Shown in pieces: positions 25,436 through 33,993 of a stretch of DNA of 64,000 nucleotides. The notes beneath the pieces are model-generated. The model had not been told where the DNA came from. It saw nothing but the letters and a program-made list of their open reading frames with translations, and did no database searches. The DNA is from Amycolatopsis regifaucium. Lineage in GTDB: Bacteria; Actinomycetota; Actinomycetes; Mycobacteriales; Pseudonocardiaceae. Each line of letters begins with the position of its first letter. Positions within the stretch are counted from its first letter, which is position 1. Location: positions 102,519-166,518 of the forward strand of contig NZ_LQCI01000034.1 in assembly GCF_001613935.1 (NCBI RefSeq). Reading direction: 5' to 3'. The translations under genes and the position numbers were made by a program.

Positions 25436-25990
25436 TCACACCTGATATTCCGCCCAGTAGAGGGCGGTGTCGCCGTAGCGCTTCGTCCGCGTCGGCTCGA
25501 ACCCCGGCGGCCAGTCCGGTTCGCCGTCCCGCGCGGCCCGTTCGATCACCACCAGCGCGCCGTCCGCGACCCACCGGCCCGCCGCGAGCGCGGCCAAGAC
25601 CTCCCCCAGGCGGGTGGAATCCACGGCGTACGGCGGATCCGCGAGGACGACGTCGAACGTTTCCGGCGCCGGCGCGGAGAGCACGGACTCGACCGCACCG
25701 GCGCGGACCGTGCCACCGAGCCCCAGCGCGGCGACGTTCCCCTTGAGCACTTCGACCGCACGCCGGTCGGACTCGACGAACAACGCGCCCGCCGCACCGC
25801 GCGACAGCGCCTCCAGCCCGAGCGCGCCCGAACCGGCGTAAAGGTCCAGGACCTGGGTCCCTTGCAGCTCGCCGGCGACTTCCAACGCGTTGAACAGCGC
25901 TTCGCGTACGCGTTCCGATGTGGGCCTCGTGCCCTTCGGAGGGACCTTCAACCGCCTGCCGCCCGCGGTCCCCGCCACGATCCTGGTCAT
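25436..25990 (-). CDS. rsmD: 16S rRNA (guanine(966)-N(2))-methyltransferase RsmD
   Basis: SAM-dependent methyltransferase acting on 16S rRNA in the 30S subunit; about 184 residues. The motifs are DLYAGSGALGLEALSRGA (SAM loop) and the catalytic ADPPY. I place the start at the ATG at 25990 (MTRIVAGTAGGRRL), which matches the family N-terminus; an ATG eight codons upstream is possible. It is followed by coaD as in mycobacteria. Confidence 0.94.
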   Translation of the reverse strand: MTRIVAGTAGGRRLKVPPKGTRPTSERVREALFNALEVAGELQGTQVLDLYAGSGALGLEALSRGAAGALFVESDRRAVEVLKGNVAALGLGGTVRAGAVESVLSAPAPETFDVVLADPPYAVDSTRLGEVLAALAAGRWVADGALVVIERAARDGEPDWPPGFEPTRTKRYGDTALYWAEYQV

Positions 25991-26113
25991 TGGAGCATCG
26001 TGCCTCAACGGCATCCGCCGCGGGCGTTGGACGGGACTTGGTGAACCCGCCGCTCACCTCGCGTAGAGTCGTCCTTCGCCCTCGGAGGCGATAGAAGCGT
26101 TTAGGAGCGTTGC

Positions 26114-28228
26114 GTGTCCGAACCTCGGGTCAGACGGGCCGAGATCGCCATCGAGCAAGCCCATGTGGACAGGGTCTACACCCGGCTCGCCGAATTGCGT
26201 GCCCAGGCTGAGGCCATGCGTACCAAGGGCTATGAGATCGGTCATGGCGCGGGTCGTGAAGCCATCTTCGAACAGGCGTCGATGCTGTTCGAGCGCGACA
26301 TGATGGTCTATCACGCCAACCAGACCCTCCAGACCCTCGACGCGGAGTACGAGGGCCTGGTGTTCGGCAGGCTCGACCATCTCGACAACGACCACATCTA
26401 CGTCGGCCGTCTCGGCATCCGCGACGCCGAGTTCGACAACCTCGTCACCGACTGGCGCGCGCCCGCGGCGGCGGCGTTCTACCAGGCGACCGCCGAGGAG
26501 CCGATGGACGTCGTCCGGCGCCGGGTGATCCGGTGCTCGGGGCAGAACGTGCTCGACGTCGACGACGACGTCCTGATCGCCGACGCGGTCCCCGAGGACA
26601 TGCAGATCGTCGGCGAAGGCGCGCTGATGGCCGCGCTCGGGCGCTCGCGTGGCGAGAAGATGCGCGACATCGTCGCCACCATCCAGAAGGAGCAGGACGA
26701 GGTCATCCGGGCGCCGTGGCGCGGGGTCACGGAGATCACCGGCGGCCCCGGCACCGGGAAGACCGCGGTCGCGCTGCACCGCGCGGCGTACCTGCTCTAC
26801 CGCCACCGCCGTCAGCTCGGCGGCGCGGGCGTCCTGGTGATCGGCCCGTCCGGGGTGTTCACCAGCTACATCTCGCGGGTGCTGCCGTCGATGGGTGAGA
26901 CGAACGTCGAACTGCGCGCGCTCGGCGAGGTCCTCGACGGCCTCGAAGCGACCCGTCAGGACCCGGCCCCGCTGGCCGCGATCAAGGGATCGCTGCGGAT
27001 GCGCAAGATCCTGCTGCGCGCGCTGCGGGACACGCCGGAAGACGCGCCGGAGGACATGAAGATCGTCTACCGCGGCGAGGTGCTGCGGCTCAACGCGCGC
27101 GAGCTCGACAAGGTGCGCCGCAAGGTGCACACCGCGGGCGGTCCGCCGAACCGGTCGCGGATCCGCGCCGCCGAGCTGCTGCTCGACGCGCTCGCCGCGA
27201 AGGCCGACCAGCACGCGAAGGACGACGGCCGTCAGATCGACAAGGCCGAACTGATCACCGAACTCGGCGAGCGCATCGAATTCCACCGGTTCCTGGTGGT
27301 CTGGTGGCCGACCCTGTACCCGGCGCAGATCCTGCGCTGGCTCGGTGTGGAGAAGCGGCTCGCCGCCGCGGCGAAGGGTCTGCTCAACCGGACCGAGATC
27401 AGCATGCTCGCGGCCGACTTCGCCGACCGTTCGCGCGGCTGGACCATCGCGGACGTCGCACTCCTCGACGAGCTGCGCGTCCTGCTCGGCGAGCCGCCGA
27501 AGCGACGCAAGGGCAGGCAGAGCATCGAGGTCAACCCGGACCGCGGCGGCGCTCCGACCAGGCCCGAACACTACGACGAGTACTCGCATGTGGTCGTCGA
27601 CGAGTCCCAGGACCTTTCGCCGATGCAGTGGCGGATGGTCGGACGGCGCGGCAAGTACGCGAGTTGGACCGTGGTCGGCGACCCGGTGCAGAGCTCGTGG
27701 CCGGATCCGGCCGAGGCCGCGCTGGCGCGGGACCAGGCCTTCGGGCTCAAGACGACGCGGCGCCGGTTCACCCTGCGCACCAACTACCGGAACTCGGCGG
27801 AGATCTTCGACCTGGCCGCGAAGGTCGTCGCCGGGCACGCGGAGGCCGACGAGCTTCCGCGCGCGGTGCGGCAGACCGGCATCACGCCGGAGGTCCGGCC
27901 GGTCGAGGCCGCCGGGCTGGAGGCGGCGACGCAGGCCGCGGTGAAGGAACTCCTGGGTGCCGTCGAAGGCACCGTCGGCGTGATCACCGCCATGGACCGG
28001 GTGCCCGAGGTCGAGGGCTGGCTCGCCGAACTCCTCGACGAGCGGCTCAAGGTCGTCGGCAGCCTCGACTCCAAGGGCCTCGAGTACGACGCCGTCGTCC
28101 TGGTGGAGCCGAACGACCTCATCACGGAGTCGACGACCGGTCGTCGCGTGCTGTACGTGGCCCTGACGCGGGCGACCCAGCAGCTGACGGTGCTCGCCTC
28201 GAACCCCGACTGGATCCCGGCGGCCTGA
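26114..28228 (+). CDS. helR: HelR/HelD-type RNA polymerase-associated UvrD-like ATPase
   Basis: A 704-residue superfamily-1 motor. The N-terminus is a charged helical hairpin (about 1-70), the part that enters RNA polymerase channels in HelD proteins. Walker A GGPGTGKTAVAL lies near 209-220, the Walker B-like VVDESQDLSPMQW near 494, the YRN motif near 560, and a final VALTRATQQL. HelD-class proteins strip stalled or rifamycin-bound RNA polymerase from DNA; HelR of Streptomyces gives rifamycin tolerance. GTG start with AGGAG seven bases upstream. I do not see a convincing rifamycin-associated element in the 100 bases upstream, only an imperfect GGGACTTGGTGAACCC at 26033-26048. Confidence 0.88.
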   Translation: MSEPRVRRAEIAIEQAHVDRVYTRLAELRAQAEAMRTKGYEIGHGAGREAIFEQASMLFERDMMVYHANQTLQTLDAEYEGLVFGRLDHLDNDHIYVGRLGIRDAEFDNLVTDWRAPAAAAFYQATAEEPMDVVRRRVIRCSGQNVLDVDDDVLIADAVPEDMQIVGEGALMAALGRSRGEKMRDIVATIQKEQDEVIRAPWRGVTEITGGPGTGKTAVALHRAAYLLYRHRRQLGGAGVLVIGPSGVFTSYISRVLPSMGETNVELRALGEVLDGLEATRQDPAPLAAIKGSLRMRKILLRALRDTPEDAPEDMKIVYRGEVLRLNARELDKVRRKVHTAGGPPNRSRIRAAELLLDALAAKADQHAKDDGRQIDKAELITELGERIEFHRFLVVWWPTLYPAQILRWLGVEKRLAAAAKGLLNRTEISMLAADFADRSRGWTIADVALLDELRVLLGEPPKRRKGRQSIEVNPDRGGAPTRPEHYDEYSHVVVDESQDLSPMQWRMVGRRGKYASWTVVGDPVQSSWPDPAEAALARDQAFGLKTTRRRFTLRTNYRNSAEIFDLAAKVVAGHAEADELPRAVRQTGITPEVRPVEAAGLEAATQAAVKELLGAVEGTVGVITAMDRVPEVEGWLAELLDERLKVVGSLDSKGLEYDAVVLVEPNDLITESTTGRRVLYVALTRATQQLTVLASNPDWIPAA

Positions 28229-28235
28229 CCACCCT

Positions 28236-28299
28236 CGCGTTCAGTCCTCTGGATGCGGTACTTGCACGCGCAACTACCGCATCCAGAGGACTGAACGCG
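28236..28299. repeat. AGAGGAC-family palindrome, perfect 25-bp arms
   Basis: Arms 28236-28260 and 28275-28299 are perfect reverse complements; the right arm reads TACCGCATCCAGAGGACTG then AACGCG. Loop of 14 bases. It begins 8 bases after the helR stop and is the first of three palindromes in a row before the convergent nSTAND gene. Confidence 0.9.
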
Positions 28300-28321
28300 G
28301 GCGGGTGCGGGCGTGAAAAAG

Positions 28322-28371
28322 CTGAAGGGCTCCTTCAGGGCACTGGTGAATGTCCTGAAGGAGCCCTTCAG
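28322..28371. repeat. GAAGG-family palindrome (variant arms)
   Basis: CTGAAGGGCTCCTTCAGG at 28322-28339 and its perfect reverse complement at 28354-28371, with a 14-base loop. The arm is a variant of the GTGAAGGCCTCCTT arm and is itself partly palindromic (CTGAAGG...CCTTCAG). Confidence 0.88.
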
Positions 28372-28430
28372 ACCCCCGGTGAGTGAACGATGTGGGGACG
28401 CATCGCACGTCCAGGGGTATTTCTAGCGCC

Positions 28431-28487
28431 AATTCGTTGTTCGGTGTCACGGCGTCGTCACCGAACAACAACGCCGAACAACGAATT
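28431..28487. repeat. AATTCGTTGTTCGG palindrome
   Basis: AATTCGTTGTTCGG (28431-28444) and CCGAACAACGAATT (28474-28487) form perfect 14-bp arms; a second copy of CCGAACAAC lies in the loop at 28461-28469, allowing an alternative fold. It lies 8 bases from the nSTAND gene stop and may terminate it. A third, unrelated arm sequence. Confidence 0.85.
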
Positions 28488-28495
28488 CGCGGTGG

Positions 28496-31400
28496 TCACG
28501 GGCACGGCGGCCGGTAATCGAGCCCCGGCAGGTGTTGTTCCCACTCCGCGGGCGTGATCCGCGGGTGGACGGTCGCGCAGATCCGTTCGGCGGCCTGTTC
28601 GGGGCTGGTTTCCCACAACCGCACGCTCCCATCGGCGACGGAGCCCGCGAGCGTGTGCCCGTCCGGCGCGAACGTCACCGCGTTGACCCGGTCGACATCG
28701 TCGGTCAGGACCGCCGATTCACGGACGACCCCGGGATCGGAGACATCCCATAGTCGCACGGACCGGTCGTAGCTGCCGGTCGCGAAGGTTTTCAGGTCCA
28801 CACTGAACGACACCGAGACGACGTTGTCCGTGTGCCCGGTCAGCAGCGCGGCCTCGCGAGGAGCCGCCGGGTCCCGCACGTCCCAGATCCGCGCGGTGCG
28901 GTCGGCGCTGCCGGTGGCGACGCGTTTGCCGTCGGGGCTGTAGGCCACCGAGAACACCGTGTCGGAGTGTCCCTTCAGCACCGAAAGCTGCTTCGGCGCC
29001 TTCACGACGGAGATGTCCCACAGCCTCGCGGTGTGATCCCAGCCGCCGCTCAGCAGGGTGCGGCCGTCCGGGCCGAACGCGAGCGAATGGACGTCGTCCT
29101 CGTGTCCGGTGAGGGTCGCGAGTGCGACGGGTCGCCGGAGGTCGGCCACGTCCCACAGTTTCACCGTGTGCCCGGTGCCCGCGGTCGCGAGCGTCCGGCC
29201 GTCCGGACTGAACGCGACCGGGTCGATCTCGTCCTCCGGCCGGTCGAAGACACCGGCGTCGACAGGTTCGCGCGGATCACCGACGTCGATCAGCCGCATC
29301 GTGTGGTCCCAGGCACCGGCGGCGAGCGCCCGGCCGTCGGGGCTGAACGCGAGACCGCAGACCCCCTGGCCGAAACCCGTGACCTTGCTCAGCTCGCGCG
29401 GATTCCGGTGGTCGGAGACGTCGACCAGGCGCACCACGCCGTCCTGGCTGCCGGTGGCCAGCAGTTTCCCGTCTGCGCTGAACACCGCCCGGCAGGCCGA
29501 CCTCGCCGGACCACTGATCGCGGGGCCCGGCAGATCCCACAGCCGCACCGTCTGATCGTCGCTCGCGGTCACCAGCGTGCGGCCGTCGCGGGAGAACACC
29601 GACCAGACCACGGCGGCGGTGTGCCCGGTGAGCGGCAGTTTCTCGCGTGGCTTCTGCGGATCGGCGACGTCCCACAACCGCACGTTGCGGTCGAAACCGG
29701 TCGTGGCCAGCTCCGTCCCGTCGGGACTGAACGCCACGGACCGCACGATGCTCTTGTGCGCGGCCATCGTCCCCAGCGGCTGCGGCGCCATCGGGTCGGC
29801 GATGTTCCACAGGCGCGACGTCTGGTCCGCGCTCGCGGTGGCGAGCACGCGGCCGTCCGGGCTGAACGCCGCGGCGTGGACGATGCCGGTGTGCCCGGTC
29901 GCCACCCCGAGCGGCCTGGCCTTGAGCGGCTCGGCGACGTCCCACAGCCGCACGGTCTTGTCGGCGCCGGTCGAGGCGAGCGTTCGTCCGTCCGGCGCGT
30001 ACGCGAGGCCGTTGATGTTGCCGGTGTGCCCGGGGAGGGTGGCCACGAGCACCGGCTTCGCGAGGTCCCGGACGTCGAACAGGCGGACCGTGCCGTCGCC
30101 GTCCGCGGTGGCGAGCACCGGCGCCACCGGGCTGAACACGACCGCGTTGACCCGGCTCGGATGGTCCCCGATCACCACCCCCGGTCCGGGTTTCGCCGGA
30201 TCGGCGACGTTCCACAGGCGCGCGGTCTTGTCCCAGCCCGCCGTCGCGACGGCGTGGCCGTCACCGCTGAACGCCACCGAATTGACGTTGGCGGTGTGCC
30301 CGGACAGCGTGGCCAGTTCGACCGGACGATGGGGATCCCTGAGCGACCACAGCTTGGCCGTCTGGTCCCAGCTGCCGGTCACCAGCACCTGACCGTCACC
30401 GCGCAGGGCGGCGGAGTTGACCCGGTGGCCGTGCCCGGCGACGCGGGTCGAGTACGGCGACTCGAGCATGCCGAGCACGCTGCCGCGGGTGTCCACACTC
30501 GGATCGACGCGGTAGGCCGCCAGCGCGAGCTGCGCGGCCAGCGCCGGATTCGTCGCCCGCATCGCGATGGCCTGTCCGGCGACCTTCTGCGCGAGCGCGC
30601 TGTTGCGCTGACTGGTCGCGGTCTGCTCGGCACGGACGGCGTACACCATCGCGGCCGTCGCCAGCACCAGCAGCACGGCCAGGAGCGCGACCAGCTGGCG
30701 CAGCCGCCGGGTGCGGCGCCGCGCGATGGCCTGTTCGTGGTTCTCGATGGCCACGCTCGCGTCGAGGAACCGGCGTTCGCGCTGGGAAAGAGCGCTTTCG
30801 TGCTCGGCAGCCCATTCCATCGCGATGGCCAGCCGCGCACCGCGGTAGAGCCAGCCGTCGTCGCGGCCGACCGATTCCCAGGCGTCGGTGGCCTCGGTGA
30901 GCTGGCGGTGCACGCGCAGGCCCTCGCGATCCTCGGCGAGCCACTCGCGCAGGCGCGGCCAGCCGCGGATCAGTGCCTCGTGCGCGATCTCGATGCCGTT
31001 GTCGTCGAGGGTGACCAGCCGCGACGACGCCAGCCTGTCCAGCACGACGGCGACGTCCGGATCGTCGGCGTCCACCTCGTCGCGGGTGATGCGGCGCTTG
31101 GTGTCCTCGGTGCCTTCGCCGAGCGCGGTCATCCGCAGGAAGATCTGGTTCGCCAGGCGCTGCTGACGTTCGCTCAGCGAGGTGAAGGTGTGTTCGGACG
31201 TCTGCGCGACCGAGCGCTCGATGCCGCCGGTGGATTCGTAGCCGGTGAGGGTGAGGGTGTTGCCGTGACGGCGGCGCCAGGTCTCCAGCAACGCGTGCGA
31301 GAGCAGCGGCAGCACGCCGGGCTGTCCGGTCGCGTCGGCGACGAGGCGGGAGACCAGCGCGTTCTCGACCCGGTACCCGGCGTCGATCGCCGGCCGCGAG

Positions 31401-32311
31401 ATGGCCTGCCGCAGCTCCTCGGTGCTCATCGGGCCGACGAGGATCTGCGCGTCCTGCATGGCCTCGACCAGGTCGGGATGCCGCGCGCAATGCGTGTAGA
31501 AGTCGGTGCGGATGCCGAGGACGACCCTGGTCCGGCTCTCCGGCTCCGTCGTCGCGGTGACGAGCGCGGACAGGAAGGCCGCCCGCTCGTCGGCGTCCTG
31601 GCAGAGCGTGAAGACCTCTTCGAACTGGTCGACGACCAGCACGACGTCGCCATCGCGGTCGGCGACCAGCTGACGGGCGGCGAGACCGAGGTTGCGCGGA
31701 TGCTCGGTGAACTCGGCGAGCAGGCCGCCGGGCGCGAGTCCGAGCGCGGCGCCGTACTGGACGGCGCACTCCTGCAGCGGACGCGAGCCGGGGGTCATCA
31801 GCAGCGTGACGGAGTCCTCGGCGACGGCGGGCAGCAGACCCGCCCGGAGCAACGACGACTTACCGGAACCGGAAGCGCCCAGAACCGCCAGAAATCGTTG
31901 TCCCGATAGCCGGGTGACGAGTTTTTCGACAAGTCGTTCACGACCGAAGAATCGGCTCGCGTCGGCGGGTCCGAATGCGGTCAAGCCGATATAAGGGGCC
32001 GATTCCCCATTGCCCGGGGCAACCGGTGAATCGCTGACTCCACGGCGCGTCCGCTCGGTCACGTCGTGCCAGCGGGCCTCCCACTCCGCCTCGGGCCCGT
32101 CGCACGCCCGGACATAGGCCAAGGTCACCGCCAAGCTGGGCATCTTCTTCCCGCCGGCGGCTTCGGACAGGGTGCCCGCGGAGTAGTGGGCACGCCTGCC
32201 CAGCTCGCGGTACGTCGGGTTTCCGGCTTTCTCCCGCAATCGCCGGAGATCGGCGGCGAACTCCAGCAACGGATCGTCCCCGGGGTCCAAAGGTCGCTCC
32301 GGACGCGGCAC
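28496..32311 (-). CDS. HTH - nSTAND NTPase - TM - 14 x WD40 protein
   Basis: A 1271-residue protein. Residues 15-85 form a helical HTH-like region (LLEFAADLRRLREKAGNPTYRELGRRAHYS). The NTPase core has Walker A GASGSGKS at 145-152 and Walker B VVLVVDQFEE at 223-232 after the entry motif YIGLTAFGPADASRFFGRE. A helical winged region follows, then one TM helix near 540-560. Fourteen WD40 repeats (pattern LATGSxDxTVRLWDV) follow, enough for two seven-bladed propellers. The GTG at 32311 has AAAGGA upstream. Such STAND ATPases sense a ligand with the repeats and oligomerise; many act in signalling or antiphage defence. No separate effector gene adjoins. The ligand and output are unknown. Confidence 0.9.
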   Translation of the reverse strand: MPRPERPLDPGDDPLLEFAADLRRLREKAGNPTYRELGRRAHYSAGTLSEAAGGKKMPSLAVTLAYVRACDGPEAEWEARWHDVTERTRRGVSDSPVAPGNGESAPYIGLTAFGPADASRFFGRERLVEKLVTRLSGQRFLAVLGASGSGKSSLLRAGLLPAVAEDSVTLLMTPGSRPLQECAVQYGAALGLAPGGLLAEFTEHPRNLGLAARQLVADRDGDVVLVVDQFEEVFTLCQDADERAAFLSALVTATTEPESRTRVVLGIRTDFYTHCARHPDLVEAMQDAQILVGPMSTEELRQAISRPAIDAGYRVENALVSRLVADATGQPGVLPLLSHALLETWRRRHGNTLTLTGYESTGGIERSVAQTSEHTFTSLSERQQRLANQIFLRMTALGEGTEDTKRRITRDEVDADDPDVAVVLDRLASSRLVTLDDNGIEIAHEALIRGWPRLREWLAEDREGLRVHRQLTEATDAWESVGRDDGWLYRGARLAIAMEWAAEHESALSQRERRFLDASVAIENHEQAIARRRTRRLRQLVALLAVLLVLATAAMVYAVRAEQTATSQRNSALAQKVAGQAIAMRATNPALAAQLALAAYRVDPSVDTRGSVLGMLESPYSTRVAGHGHRVNSAALRGDGQVLVTGSWDQTAKLWSLRDPHRPVELATLSGHTANVNSVAFSGDGHAVATAGWDKTARLWNVADPAKPGPGVVIGDHPSRVNAVVFSPVAPVLATADGDGTVRLFDVRDLAKPVLVATLPGHTGNINGLAYAPDGRTLASTGADKTVRLWDVAEPLKARPLGVATGHTGIVHAAAFSPDGRVLATASADQTSRLWNIADPMAPQPLGTMAAHKSIVRSVAFSPDGTELATTGFDRNVRLWDVADPQKPREKLPLTGHTAAVVWSVFSRDGRTLVTASDDQTVRLWDLPGPAISGPARSACRAVFSADGKLLATGSQDGVVRLVDVSDHRNPRELSKVTGFGQGVCGLAFSPDGRALAAGAWDHTMRLIDVGDPREPVDAGVFDRPEDEIDPVAFSPDGRTLATAGTGHTVKLWDVADLRRPVALATLTGHEDDVHSLAFGPDGRTLLSGGWDHTARLWDISVVKAPKQLSVLKGHSDTVFSVAYSPDGKRVATGSADRTARIWDVRDPAAPREAALLTGHTDNVVSVSFSVDLKTFATGSYDRSVRLWDVSDPGVVRESAVLTDDVDRVNAVTFAPDGHTLAGSVADGSVRLWETSPEQAAERICATVHPRITPAEWEQHLPGLDYRPPCP

Positions 32312-32483
32312 CCTTAATCCTTTCTTTTCAGTGGTTTTCCCACAGCCGTATAAGGGGCAACCGTACCGGGAAACGGCGGAAGTCCGCCGGGTACGGGTTC
32401 CCTCGCGCCGGTTAATTTCGATCGTTTGACAGGTGTCCGGAGTCACGGGAAGGGATCAAGGGCCGGACGCGTTGTACCGATGC

Positions 32484-33479
32484 GTGACCTCCTTGCCTGA
32501 CATCCCGCTGTCCGTACTCGACCTCTCGCCCGTCGTGGCCGGGGGCGGCGTTGGCGAATCGCTGCGCAACACCCTCGACCTCGCCCGCCGGACCGAGGCG
32601 CTCGGCTACCACCGCTACTGGCTCGCCGAGCACCACAACATGCCCGGTATCGCGAGCTCCGCGACCGCGGTGATGATCGGCCAGGTCGCGGCCGCCACCG
32701 AACGCATCCGGGTCGGCTCCGGCGGGGTCATGTTGCCGAACCACGCGCCGCTGGTGGTGGCCGAGCAGTTCGGCACCCTGGAGGCGTTCCACCCCGGCCG
32801 GATCGACCTCGGCATCGGCCGCGCGCCCGGCACCGACCAGCGGACCGCGCTGGCGCTGCGCGGCCCCGGCGGGCTCACCGCGGAGAACTTCCCCCAGCAG
32901 TTCGCGGAGCTGCTCGCCTACTTCGAGCACTCCGACCAGCGCGCGGTCAACGCCGTGACCGCCGAGGGCAACAAGCCGCCGGTGTGGCTGCTCGGGTCGA
33001 GCGGCTTCAGCGCGCGGATGGCGGGCGAACTGGGCCTGCCGTTCTCGTTCGCGCACCACTTCAGCGCCGAGAACACGCTTCCCGCCGTGGCGCTCTACCG
33101 CGACTCGTTCACCCCGTCGGACGTGCTGGACGAGCCGTACGTGATGCTGGGCGTGTCCGTGGTGGCCGCCGAGACCGACGAGCGGGCCCAGTACCTGGCC
33201 GCCCCGAGCGGCCTGACGTTCCTCAGCCTCCGCAAGGGCCGCCCGATCCCGCTGCCGACGCCGGAGGAGGCCGCGGCCTACCCGTACACCGACATCGAGC
33301 GCGTGTTCATCGAGGACCGGGCTGCGAGCAGCATCATCGGGTCGCCCGAGACGGTCCACAAGGGACTCGAAACCCTGCTGGCCGACACGGGCGCGAACGA
33401 GCTGATGATCACGACCATGGTGTACGACCAGGCCGACCGGGTGCGGTCGTACGAATTGGTGGCCGAACTGGCTCGCTGA
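32484..33479 (+). CDS. LLM-class flavin-dependent oxidoreductase
   Basis: Luciferase-like monooxygenase of 331 residues, TIM-barrel using FMN or F420. It has the MsnO8-type N-terminus PLSVLDLSPV, the HHNMPGIASSA loop, and the GIGRAPGTD segment near 115-123. The start GTG at 32484 has no ribosome site close by and may be leaderless. The gene is divergent from the nSTAND gene and is followed by the perfect palindrome at 33501-33553. The substrate cannot be predicted. Confidence 0.88.
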   Translation: MTSLPDIPLSVLDLSPVVAGGGVGESLRNTLDLARRTEALGYHRYWLAEHHNMPGIASSATAVMIGQVAAATERIRVGSGGVMLPNHAPLVVAEQFGTLEAFHPGRIDLGIGRAPGTDQRTALALRGPGGLTAENFPQQFAELLAYFEHSDQRAVNAVTAEGNKPPVWLLGSSGFSARMAGELGLPFSFAHHFSAENTLPAVALYRDSFTPSDVLDEPYVMLGVSVVAAETDERAQYLAAPSGLTFLSLRKGRPIPLPTPEEAAAYPYTDIERVFIEDRAASSIIGSPETVHKGLETLLADTGANELMITTMVYDQADRVRSYELVAELAR

Positions 33480-33500
33480 GGCGACCCTGTCCCGTGCGTG

Positions 33501-33553
33501 TCCGTGAAGGCCTCCTTCCCTACGCTCAAGGTAGGGAAGGAGGCCTTCACGGA
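33501..33553. repeat. GAAGGCC-family palindrome, perfect 23-bp arms
   Basis: TCCGTGAAGGCCTCCTTCCC then TAC (33501-33523) and its perfect reverse complement (33531-33553) with a 7-base loop GCTCAAG. It begins 22 bases after the oxidoreductase stop. It is the most complete copy of the family in the window. Confidence 0.92.
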
Positions 33554-33835
33554 TTTCCCGGCTTGAGGTCGCGGGTGAGGGTCGGGCAAGGCGAACATGT
33601 CGTGATGGAGCCGACCGGCTCTTGACCGTCCGCAAGGGACGCTCTCGAGAGCATGGCGCCCGCTTCAGGCCCCTGCGGGCGCGTGAGTCCGGTAGCGAGC
33701 CCGTGCCCGGGCGCGAACGGGGCCCCTCGCGCCACCGAACACGAAAGAACCGACAAGACCCCCACCGGCCTTTGTCATAAAAGAACAAGAATTCACCGGT
33801 TACCAGGACGTGACGTCTTGATCACACCGAAGTTC

Positions 33836-33864
33836 TTGTCACCAAGCAGGCACATGATTAGCGT
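33836..33864 (+). promoter_or_regulatory. Candidate promoter of the mce operon
   Basis: TTGTCA at 33836-33841 and TAGCGT at 33859-33864 are separated by 17 bases, a good primary-sigma arrangement. Transcription would start near 33871, about 120 bases before the first yrbE start. It lies in the most AT-rich part of the gap. Confidence 0.55.
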
Positions 33865-33993
33865 ACCGACCAGTAGGAAACCGCACGGTAACACCCCGTT
33901 GACCCTATTCAACGATTCCGTTCCGCCATTCGGAGCAAAGGAATTGCGCAACCTGGGGTGTATTCGCCGTGCCCGGAAAACTGGAGGGTCGGC

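Larger units (their letters stand above)
33480..33993. other. Intergenic region and mce promoter zone
   Basis: 514 bases without a convincing gene. After the palindrome at 33501-33553 there is a perfect 12-bp palindrome GCTCTCGAGAGC at 33641-33652 and a hairpin GCGCCCGC/GCGGGCGC at 33656-33682. AT content rises from about 33770, where the mce operon promoter lies. A structured leader or small RNA around 33600-33720 is conceivable but unsupported. Confidence 0.6.

Noticed and set aside
26033..26048. Rifamycin-associated element upstream of helR
   Set aside because: GGGACTTGGTGAACCC is too imperfect to call; I cannot align it reliably.
28496..30420. CRISPR-like periodicity
   Set aside because: The period of about 138 bases comes from WD40 coding repeats, not from identical repeats with unique spacers.
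28832..31909. 1025-codon plus-strand frame opposite the nSTAND gene
   Set aside because: Mirrors the WD40 repeats of the real gene, with periodic RGER and VGDVPQ segments; no domain or start signal.
33840..33880. TACCGACCAGTAGG as a TetR operator for the mce operon
   Set aside because: Not palindromic beyond a few bases; no adjacent TetR gene; kept only as a promoter region.
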